Shown here one piece after another: positions 34,601-46,600 of a stretch of 64,000 bases of DNA; position 1 is the first letter of the stretch, and every line of letters begins with the position of its first letter. This DNA comes from Leptasterias polaris. Taxonomy: Eukaryota; Echinodermata; Asteroidea; Forcipulatida; Asteriidae. A model generated the notes under the pieces. The model ran no database searches and had not been told where the DNA came from. It saw only the letters and a program-made list of their open reading frames with translations. The stretch lies in contig JAZGTN010000096.1 in NCBI GenBank assembly GCA_037783415.1, positions 806,001 through 870,000 on the forward strand, written 5' to 3'. The position numbers and the translations under genes are program-made.

Positions 34601-37600
34601 GAGGGGGTTAATATTGTTTTAACCCCCGATTCAAGACCTGTTTCCTGTTCTTGTTCAAATGTGGCAAACAAGAATGGACAGGCTACCACAATTTTTCGTC
34701 ATTATATTTAGCTCAATGGGAGGCAAGTCCATAGGCTCCTAGATTCCAGTATCCCATAACAGATTATCGGCTGTGGATCACGGCCCAGGTTATGCAAATT
34801 TAGGTGAGTGCCAACTCAATTTTCTCACAAGACAACATAAAATCCCAGAACTTTTTAAATGAAAACGATTACCGAAGAAGCTCCAAAAAGTTCTGAAAAA
34901 TAATACCTCGGGTGGGCACAGGATTTTTTTTTTTAATATTGATGATTTGGGGTTGAACAAAGAAAAACAAGTTAAGCCCTACTTTTTTTCCCCCACTCAC
35001 CTGTAACAGGATCAGACCTGGTAGTCTGTCCATCGATTGAACTCCTCTTACGTCGGTTACTTTGTTTCTTATCTTTCTCGCTGTCTGTCTCACTACCCCT
35101 CCCCTTTCCTGTGCGTCGACCCTTGCGGCTAGGGCTGTGTGATGCACTACGCCGTTTCATACCGGATGGCTTCTTACGCCTTTTGACTGGCTCGGAACTA
35201 TGGGTATCAACAGATTATAAATATTGAAATCAGTCATATTGATAGTAGAAGAGAGATGATTGGTTAAGCCCTATTTGCTGTACACCCAATATTTATATTT
35301 AAAAAAAGTAGAAGAGAGATGATTCGATGATCCGTACATCAGGAAAACAGATGGGAAACATCAAACAACATACAAGCTACTTGTCAAATTATTTAAGAGA
35401 TGTTTGTACAAATGTTGCAAATATGCCAAAAAAAAGGTCGAGTTGAAAGGGTTAAGAGCCAACACCTCTTCTTGCTCTAGTTTCACGGTTTACCGGAAAG
35501 AATACTTACAATCAATTTTTTCTCCACTCACAAAACAATTTATTAACATATTTTACTACTCATAATTTTACCTTGGTGAATCTCCTTGTTTCATTGATTT
35601 TACGGTCAGATCATAATTGGACAGAGCTTCGTTGTTCGCAACAGGGCGGAAGAACATTTTCTGGTTGTTAGAAACCTTCAAAGTTGGTGCCTATAACACA
35701 ACAGTATTAAAGAATGTTATTGTTATCTTCTTATAAAATAAACAAGTCCATTGATCATTGCCATCATACACCAATCCCAACCATATGGCATCGTCCATCT
35801 GTTTCTGTTGGATTGAGTAATTAAGTAACAAATTGACTTGCCTTTAGGCATAAATGCATAATACATAAAAAATCAGATCGCATAGAGACTGTAGCTTGCC
35901 CAGCCTTTTGAAGCCGTTTGGGTGCATCCATGTTTATGTAAAAATCTATGTAAAAGCTTCAAATACTGTGCGGCTATTTGCAAATCAGTGGTTGCGCTCT
36001 TTCCTGTGAATTGTAGATTTAAACGCTTAATCGGTAAAAGCGCATTTTTGCTCAAATCAATGAGTATACACAGTAGTTTGGTAGATTATTAGTGTAAGGA
36101 AATAACTAAAATCTTTGTGTTTTTTAATGACACAACATTTGCACTATTTTAATCCGCTTATCAAATTCTTCCATTAAAAAAACTATTTTAAAATAATTGC
36201 AATATAAACCCAAAATACAACTCTGCACAGTTCAGTCATGCAAGGTTTCACATACACATGCATATCAATTTAAAACAAACACTCTTAAAATAAATACTAA
36301 GAGGGGCTCAAAATGTTCACAAAATAAAAGGAGTAATACTCTTCAAAAACAGCTGAAATAATGCACAAAGCAATGAATAAATATCAGGCCTAAAATGACA
36401 TGAAGGCCGGCTTCTGTTGCCCCATATCTTGACCTTGGTGCCCATTCAAACGTTTCCAATGGAATTGCCCTTTTTTTTAAATGGCCTTGCCCTCTCAAAG
36501 ATGAAATTTCAGGTCTGTAATTAATCTCCTAAATTACATGTAAACCATACAACAGAAATTAGTTTTTATTCTTCATGTATAATTTGTTGTAACTACATTT
36601 TTGAGAAAAATACAAGATGTCCAACCAAGATAAATAGTGCACCAGGACAAAACTTCACCAAGCTTGGTATTATTTGTTTTCTATTTTTGTCTTTGTTTTG
36701 TCAGCGTGCCCCCATAGCAGAGTTTTAAAGCTCACAACTGGTGATTCCCATAAAGTAAGGCAAGAAATACAAGTATGCAAACTTCTGCCAGCAAATGCGA
36801 TAATACATAACCAAGAGCTATGTCAAGACACGCATACTGGTAAACATGCTTACTGAAATTACGGCTAGCACTATTCATGATCAATGGGGGTACAGGAACA
36901 AGCAGACTAGACTACACTACATACATGCACACTCAGTTTCTTACAGTGAATTGTATTTGCTGCACAGCATTCAGGCATAGATGAAGCAAAAAAGAAATAA
37001 AGGCAAAGCAACGAATATGAGTTAATAATTAACCCCCCAAATTAGGACAGACTTTTGGGGATGGAATATGAACACATGTGACAGAAGAACTTTAAGGTAG
37101 GGTGATACTTTGGTTATTACCCTGAAAAGATCTTGACAATCCTCTATTAAATGTTGTAAAAGTAACCCCAAATAACTTGACCCTCAGGACATGTTGATCA
37201 CTTGTGTTATTTCCTCAGCTTAGGGGGACCATTTATGTTATACTCAGTCAACATTTGTTTAAATGTACGCCAAAGATAAGACCATGGATTCGAGCTGACC
37301 TACCATCACCCTGCTAGTCTATTGTCTATTTGTGTGAAATATTAAATGGATAATTTCTGTTTTCGTAAAAAATTGATGAATTCATGTTTAAGACTTTTTG
37401 TTTTAGCAGGCAGCTATGCACTTACTAAATAAACTTTAAATATGTTCATTTATACCAATGTTTTACCATCAGTTCCAGAAACTTTGAAGTTGTTTGTAAA
37501 ACTAACGTACTTTGTGCAGTGTTGATGCAAGCAGTTTAGTGCAAGCGGTCTAATGCAGCAGACTCAAGTTCTAGTGTTGTCAGAATGTGGGTGTGGTCAT

Positions 37601-40600
37601 TGGTTGTGGAACTTTCCCTTTGACAGTTTGAGCAAGACACTTAACTAAAATTAATTTATTCTTCAGATGGGAAGTTAAGCTGTAGGTAGGTTGTTTAATG
37701 CACATAAAAGAACCCAGTGTACTTAAAAGGCACTGAACACGTTTTGTAAAATTGTCAAAGACCAGTATTCTCACTTGGTGTATCCCAACATATGCATAAA
37801 ATAACAAGCCTGTGAAAATTTGGGCTCAATTGGTTATAGACTGTGCAAGTCTCGCGCGTATCCGAACGAGAAAACACGTCAAACGAAGAACATGTTTATT
37901 TCTGAAATTAAATCTTTGTTTTAAATTATATCTCATGACAAAATCTGAAGAACAAAAATAAATCATTACAATTTTATGAAAAGTTTTAGCTTTTGAAAAA
38001 ACAATCACAATAGTGTGTATATTATTATTGAAAAAAATTTTAAACTCTGGGACAAGGATGCCTATTTGATGTTAACTTTTTAGAAACCCCTTACGCGGAT
38101 TCGTGAAGGTCAAACGGGTCTTAAATGGACCCGTATCGCAGTTTAAAGAGGATGCTGACGCCTCAACAACCATAGACTGCAATGAAAAGGGTTTGCTTTG
38201 CAATTACAGCATCTGGCGCTTATAATTGTGCATCCAAAACAAGCGTTTACGTAAGTTTTATGATCGGAGGCGAGCACAAAATTCTTAATTTTTTGCAATA
38301 ACCGGAACCTGAGGTCAAGTTTAATTCTTGGGTTTTCTTCGTTATATTGTTGAATTGGTTTTACTTTCATATGTTGTTATCACTTAGTATTACATTCCCA
38401 ACAACATGTATACTTTTCTAGGTCATAACCTACGTTAAACTAAAATAATTGACGAAACAAAATCTCGCCCACGTAAAACTCCATATGGTTGGGACCACTA
38501 TGGTCCCGGAAGTTCGATTACGCGCGAGACTTGCACAGTCTATTGAAGTTGCAAGAAAATGATGAAAGAAAAAAAAACCTTGTTGTACAAATTAGTGTGC
38601 TTTCAGATAGGAATAAAAGGCTTCTGGCCAGAAGTCTTTTATTATTTTCGTGAGAAATTACCTCTTTCTCAAAAACTACGTAACTTCAGAGGCGGGAGTC
38701 GTTTCTCACAATGTTTTATACTATCAACAGCTCTCCGTTGCTCGTTACCAAGTAAGTTTTTATGCTAATGTATATTTTGAGTAATTACCAAACGTGTACA
38801 GTGCCTTTAACAGAAAAAATTTGCCTTTGTGTTTCTGGTATGGTTGGCTGTAGATTGTAACACATCACCTTGTAAACCCTTATATATGGTGTAATATGTA
38901 AGTGAGTCTCATAGTTCAATAGTTATGAATATCTGTCATAAAATAATAAGCAATTGGTGACTCCTGAAGATAAAGTGCTTACAATTGTGTGTTATTATTG
39001 TATTGGATGGGATTTTTTAAAGCTGTTGTTACAATCGTTGTGGAATGCTCAGAAAAGGGTGTGTAACCAAGGCAGCCATTAAAAGGGACTTATAATTTGT
39101 TAATGAGCGCTTTGACACGCCTGCAGACAAAGTGCTATACAAATTGTCTGTATTATTATTGGTTCTGCTTACCAGTGTGGGTATTTGCATTGTGGCACTG
39201 CTGATCTTACCACCATCAGATTGGTCATTTGTAGGCTTGCCAGGCAAGAAATGGCCATCGGTAGGAGAGGAAGGGACAGGCAAAGGGGAAAGAGAAACCT
39301 GCATGCATAGACCAAGCAAGGTGGGTTAATATAGACTGAAAACAAACAACAAGCATATAGTTACTGAAAGCGTGTTTAAAAGTTAAGCATCCAAATTTGC
39401 TGAGGCAGTTACCAGCAAAGATTCTATGCAATGTACACCATTTGTGACTGGTTCTCAGTTAATGCTTACGTAAAAAATATCTTAATATTTGAAATGAAAC
39501 AGTTGCATCCCCTTAAGGTGATCCCTTGGCAGCCGCTTCCCAGGTTGTACCGTAAACTTGAGATCGATCCCTAGCTATACAGCAATTAAACATGTTAAAG
39601 GTTGCACGGCTTCTGAGTGGCACCTCCGAACAAAGATATTGACAAAATGCGGAGAACGCTAATATACGGCTAGATAGCTCAGCTTATAGAGTGCCAGCAT
39701 GTTAATCTGTCGTTGCTTCAAATCCTGCTCATTGTAAATTTTTCTTTGTTCAACCCCAAATTAAATTAACATTTGTGAGCACCATTTTCTACTTAGCAAC
39801 TCTTTGAAACCCAAGAATATCATAGTGCCATTCAAATTGTAACATTTCAAACTGAGGCTTGTTATGAAAAAGCCTGGTCCTTGAATATCAACCCAATCAC
39901 ATCCAGTGGGGAGTCAAGGAATATGACCAGCATGACTGAGTGTGCTGAACATTGGTTAGAATAAAGAGACTTTACATCAGGCATGCAAAGAGGAGGTAAG
40001 CCAATAGACCTTATGTATTGACGTCATCACATCAGGCATGCAAAGAGGAGGTAAGCCAATAAGCCAATAGAACAGTGGAAAACGCACATCTTGTACGCGC
40101 AGCGCAGAGCATTAGCAAATGAGCCACCTTCTTTTGACCTCTAGCCAAGGGCGCCCAACTCAAATGACCTTATGTGTAAAAGATCTATTCCATGGTTATA
40201 TATTCATGTTACAATGACCACAAGTACTAATTCTTGTATGGTTTTTTGGTGGCTTGGCATGAAGTATATATACTCACGTAAGAACCTTTCAATACACCCC
40301 TGGTTTGGTTCATCACAGCCTCTTCCAAAGCTTTGATCATCACGTTGCTTAGTAACTCATGCACAACGTTGGATGTGACTGTAGCCTTGTCATTCTGCTT
40401 CTGATGTTTGCCAGTACGTCCATCAGGGAGTGTGAAGCCGTGCCTGATGGGAGGAGGGGGTAAACCGTGCATCACTGGGTTTGTCACCCCGTGTACGTGG
40501 GGATGCGTCGCCGTGTGCAACGTTGCATTCAGGGACTGTGGGCTGGTCTTGTATGATTTGTGACTGGTAGACATTCCGATAGCAACTGGTAGACTCTTTG

Positions 40601-43600
40601 AGTGCTGAGGTGTATTATTTGTGTTTGGGTGGGTTTGTCTGCCGTGGTTCGTGGCTGGATATGACCTTAGAGATGTGCTACCGAAGGCTGGGACAGAGGC
40701 TGATGTTAACTTTGACCCAGGCTGCATTTGATGCTGGAGGTGCTTCTTTCTTTCCAGCGTTGTCTTAGTTTCTGCAAAGTAAAGATTTATTTTCAAACGT
40801 ATCCATCAAAGGTCATAGTATTTAACTAAATATGTCCATATTTGTTTTTACTATAGGCTATCTAGTCAGAATAAGATGTAACATTTTGCTGACATTCATA
40901 GAGTATATTTTGAACCTTGATTGAAAACAAAATTTATAGATGTTTGCAATTGCATGTACAATGCACTGATATAATAGATTCTTTCAGTTGGGTACAATTT
41001 TCAGACAAAGTTAACATAAAAAACAAAAATAACATCAACACTTATTTACTTGGAGTGTGTTCAAATTGCAAGATTAAATAGCCATTCCTAGACATGACTC
41101 AGAAGGTACTAAGTTATTGTTAACCCAACCTCTCAACCACCATGTGCCTTCCATTTTACTCCACTCTATGTTATCTCATCACCAACATGTTCGGACTTTG
41201 ATAAGATTGGTTTGCTTGGCCTCAGACTCAGAGTCAGTTTGGAGTCCTGTACAAGACCAATAGTTTGAAGGACTTGAGACTGTTCAGACACAAAACCATG
41301 AGAAGCATTTTGATGGACTTGGGACCGTTCAGCCACATAACCATGAGAAGGATTTTGATGGACTTGGGACCGTTCAGCCACATAACCATCATGAGAAGGA
41401 TTTTGATGGACTTGGGACCGTTCAGCCACATGACCATGAGAAGGATTTTGATGGACTTGGGACCGTTCAGCCACATGACCATGAGAAGGATTTTGATGGA
41501 CTTGGGACCGTTCAGCCACATAACCATGAGAAGGATTTTGATGGACTTGGGACCGTTCAGCCACATAACCATGAGAAGGATTTTGATGGACTTGGGACCG
41601 TTCAGCCACATAACCATGAGAAGGATTTTGATGGACTTGGGACCGTTCAGCCACATAACCATGAGAAGGATTTTGATGGACTTGGGACCGTTCAGCCACA
41701 TGACCATGAGAAGGATTTTGATGGACTTGGGACCGTTCAGCCACAAGACCATGAGAAGGATTTTGATGGACTTGGGACCGTTCAGCCACATAACCATGAG
41801 AAGGATTTTGATGGACTTGGGACCGTTCAGCCACATAACCATGAGAAGGATTTTGATGGACTTGGGACCGTTCAGCCACATGACCATGAGAAGGATTTTG
41901 ATGGACTTGGGACCGTTCAGCCACATGACCATGAGAAGGATTTTGATGGACTTGGGACCGTTCAGCCACATAACCATGAGAAGGATTTTGATGGACTTGG
42001 GACCGTTCAGCCACATAACCATGAGAAGGATTTTGATGGACTTGGGACCGTTCAGCCACATAACCATGAGAAGGATTTTGATGGACTTGGGACCGTTCAG
42101 CCACATAACCATGAGAAGGATTTTGATGGACTTGGGACCGTTCAGCCACATGACCATGAGAAGGATTTTGATGGACTTGGGACCGTTCAGCCACAAGACC
42201 ATGAGAAGGATTTTGATGGACTTGGGACCGTTCAGCCACATAACCATGAGAAGGATTTTGATGGACTTGGGACCGTTCAGCCACATAACCATGAGAAGGA
42301 TTTTGATGGACTTGGGACCGTTCAGCCACATAACCATGAGAAGGATTTTGATGGACTTGGGACCGTTCAGCCACAAGACCATGAGAAGGATTTTGATGGA
42401 CTTGGGACCGTTCAGCCACATCACCATGAGAAGGATTTTGATGGACTTGGGACTGTAACATACAGAGGTACCCTGGGTTCTATATCCATGGTTTATAATC
42501 AATGACTGACCTCGTACTGGACCAAGGTGCCGCGTTGTGACTTTCTTCACCGCTGCTGTGGATACCGATGATGCCGAATTACTTTGATTGCTATGAACAC
42601 TAGAGGGCGCTTGGCTGTTCGCTGTGTCACTCCAAGAGAAGCGGGGTTTATTGTGGAATGTATTTGCTGTAGCAGAAGCAACGATACTAGAAGGGCAGAA
42701 AAACAGGTAGCCATTAATAATGCAAGTCTACACAAAACTTGTGTAGTATAAAACCACACTTATGTTTTTTGATGAATTCTTAATTTCTACTTTCAAAATG
42801 TTTATTTCTCAAAATCACCCTATAGAGTGTGACATCCTTTGGAGGTGGTTGAATACATCTCTGTACTTTATAACACTTTTTTGAAGTGAATTATCATTTC
42901 ATCAGTGCAAAACCATTTACTAGCCGGCATTTGTCTAAAACTGCACAACTGTCACATCTCTGTTAAATCTATCAGGATACACACATAAACCAAATGGCGT
43001 AAGATTCAACAATTTATACAGTAACTGTCTCACACGTGAGGTTGTGCAAGATACAAAGTTACTACTAAATTAGGTTTTGAGTAATTAATGAGTTTTTAGT
43101 AATGTTTGAATTTTCCACTGACATAACATAATCTACTACAATTACTACAGAACATGTTGTAATCACTTTAGAAAACCTTCTATCAAATCAACAACAATGA
43201 CATAAATTCAAGAATGTCAAAGTTTTTTTTATTTTCAGAAAATTTACTTCATAGGTGTACTGAAGGACCTGCCTGCCTAGATGCCACTTGTATTTCCTTA
43301 GCGCCTGTTCAAACGATTCCAACTGATGAATTAAAGTACTCCCCACAGAAATGTCCTTCATCTGAAAACCCCAAAGAACTTTACAAAATAACAAGAAAGA
43401 TTTGCAATTTGACAAACCTTGAAGTCTTTGAGGCAACTCTAGCCATTTTCTTAGGGAGTGAGGGTGCACCACGTACACTGCGTAGATAACGTTGGACCCA
43501 TGCACGCACACCCATTACATTACTATATTCTGTCGATGCTAATCTGCTCCATGGGTTAGTGTTTGTGATATCCAACGCTGCTACAGCAACTGCTCTGCCA

Positions 43601-46600
43601 ACCTAAAATTGAAATTTAAAACAAAAAACAGATTTGGACTACAGCTTTTGATGAAAAGATCACAACCTCTTTCTATGGTTGGTTGAATATTTTATTTGTA
43701 GTAATGACATCTAAGGGTAAACAATTTAGACTCACAACAATCTTGACAGTTGTCATCCACATAATGAATTCAAGTTTCTTGGAACATGAAAAATGAAACA
43801 ATCTTAAACTGTAAGATTACTGGCCTACCTCTTCAAAATGCACAGGGTTGTATTTTGGTGGGTAACCTGCAAGAGGTGGTGGGGAAGCCCTGCCATCGTC
43901 CATAGTAGCAGGGGCCAGAGAGTTGACAAAACGACCAGAATTGTAGTTACACTCGAGAGTGTAGCTGGAAATAGTCAAACAGTTAATATTAGCATGGAAG
44001 CAAAATACATTAATTCAGTGTTCTCCCTTAACAGCCGTCCGCTGGTCAAATGCCAGTTAAAACACCAGAGGACCAGTCAAACTTCACTCTGAATAGTCCG
44101 GCTGACTAGTACAGTGTTGAAAAGCAGCCCTATTGAAAATAAAGTATAGGCTAGTGACAAAGCTGATGGACTAGTGAAAGAACAAGCTAACTGGTCCTGC
44201 TGGCTAGTCACTGAAAGAGTTAAGGGCAAACCCTGTAGTTGATAATGGACATAAAAGTTTGCCATAAAATTGGTATGGAATCTTTTTCAGAGCTTCCAAT
44301 AATTCTGAAGAGATTTATTCTGTATAACTGACAAACTGTACATCAAAATCTTTAAATTAATAGTATCAGTCTTTATATAGCGCCTTTGCCATGGGATAAC
44401 CATGACAGAGCCAAGCACTATTTTTAAAGATTCATCTTTTTTTAAGATGAGTTGTTAATATTGCCATAGAGATTTGCAAGTGACATCACACTTTGCTTAG
44501 CAATTAAGATTGATACACAGTTAAGATCACTCTTCGCTCTTTGTGAAATCGGCCTAGGTATGCTATGCTATTGTGTGAATAATGAGACCCTTTTTTATAT
44601 TACCCTTTTTATAGGCACCCTTCTCTTACCCATAAGTAAACTGGGTTTTTTAACGTGCATTACACGAAAGACGGAACCTACATGTTTGTAAGGCTTTACG
44701 TCCCATCCGAAGGACGAAGCAATAATGGTTTAGTGCCTTGGAGGACACAGCAGTCAAGACTGGGACCCGAACCCACACTCAGCTGATCCGAACATCAGAA
44801 CTTGAGGTGGTGCACAAGACCGCTCGGAAACAACAAAGCTTCAACTGTTTAAAGTTCCAAGGTCTTCTTGGACAATTGTAGCTAAAAAAACCTTTTGACT
44901 GAAAACAAATGAATGATGGATGCAAGAAAGTTTTTCAGAATGAAGCAGGACACCATAATACCCGTCTCTGACCCTATGAGTCCTGACTAACCTGTGTATG
45001 ATCCCTGTAGCCTTGAAGATTGCAACACGTCCACTACCTTCCTTAGACATACCGTCCCTCTTATCCTTTGTGTACATATTCTTCTCGGTAAAGTTACAAC
45101 CATCAAAGTCAAAGTGAGCCGAATTCATGGAGATCAGCTTCGGGAAGATAAGATTTTCAACATGACTCTCCTCGTCGTCAAAGTAGTTTCCATATATGAA
45201 GCAGCCTCGTTTGGAGGCATGGCCATGGAGGTCAACATACAGGGCTACACCACTCTCTTTGGGTGGAATGTTTAAGATGTTCCCATCAGCAGCAAGGTTG
45301 GGATTGAGATTTGGCTTCGTAGCTGATGTGGGGTAAGACGGAGTAGATGCAGCTTGATGAGGAATGTTTTCTTCATCTTCCTCCCCACCCGAGTCGCCAT
45401 CAACGGAACTTTCTTTGGCAATGGAAGATGCACGCAAACGCAGCTCACTGGCATCCTGGGATGAAATGTTTGCAGGGTCGATAGGCGAGGAGACTGCATT
45501 GAAATCGGGTTTACTGACGTCAACATCTCGACTGCCACAGTTTTGAATATCTGCATCTGATAATTCAAGTATTCTTTGATTGTTGACATCATCAGACTGT
45601 CCTGAAGCTGTTTGGCTCTGACCATTCTGTGTTCTATTCCCTACGCCTTCATGAATCACAACAATAGCATTTGCTGGTGGCTGCACAGCGACAGCCCCAG
45701 AAGAGGCAGTTGCACTACCTTCCCCCTCCCCCTTTCCCTTCTTCTCTCCAACATGCTTTATATCCGTCTTCCTTGAGCTTGGAGTAATCTCCCCGCTCAA
45801 AGGAACAACCCTTGAGCTGACATGATGATGAAGTATAAGACTCTTTGTAGCATATATTGTTGGGTGGGCAATAAAGTCTGGATTGAGGTACACACGGTTT
45901 AAGTTCACCCCTCTTTGGTCTGTCCTATAGTGGCCCCTCTGTACCCCGTCTGGGTTGAGGAGGGGGATGAGCTTGAAGACATACTGCTTCCTCAGCTGGA
46001 CAGCACGTGGGTCCTTAGGGCGAAGGATGAACTCAAGGAAGCCATTGAAGACAAAGCTTGCTGGTGTTTCTCCAGGATGAACTCTACTGGTCAGGAAGAA
46101 TACCTTAAAAAGGAAACACAATTGATATATTCTAAAATACAGCTCAAGTTACATCTGAGCTTCAATCACACAAAAATACAAAGTATGCACAAATCATACA
46201 CCTGTGGCGTGGTGGATACTGGATTGGCAAATGAAACTCAGCCCCATTGGCAAACAACTATCTGGATACAGCCCTGTTGACAATATGACATTTTTTGGCA
46301 TTACCAATCATAAACACTATATCAGGCACAATGTTGAAAAGGCAGCCCTCCGCATTTTAACTGCCATCCACAGGGATACAACAGGCCTGGGACTACACAG
46401 ACCTTGGGCCAAATTCCATGGAACTCCTTAAGAACACAAACTTTCTGAACACACCAACTTTTGGGCAAGCAAAATTGGTAACCAAAATGCCTTACATGCA
46501 TAGTATACTCATTGACTGGTTCCCTCCCAACATCTGTCAGCAAGCAAATTTGTAAGACAACATTTACTGCTCAGCAGCTACATGGAATGGCCCAGAGTTT

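Larger units (their letters stand above)
37530..39163 (+). mobile_element. tRNA-derived SINE, split by a nested insertion
   Basis: The 5' half (to 37726) and 3' half (from 38807) align to the SINE at 63491-63947: tRNA-like head, agcaagacacttaac, acgtaaaagaacccagtg-type words, a ggttggctg segment and a gtgctata…tattattatt tail. The 3' end is about 9 bp from the donor of AGBL5 exon 10. Confidence 0.78.

Noticed and set aside
41166..42461. Long repetitive ORFs (up to 438 codons) on both strands
   Set aside because: They follow from a 45-bp tandem repeat without stops. The array lies between AGBL5 exons 8 and 9, whose phases and conserved VRETK junction show it is intronic.
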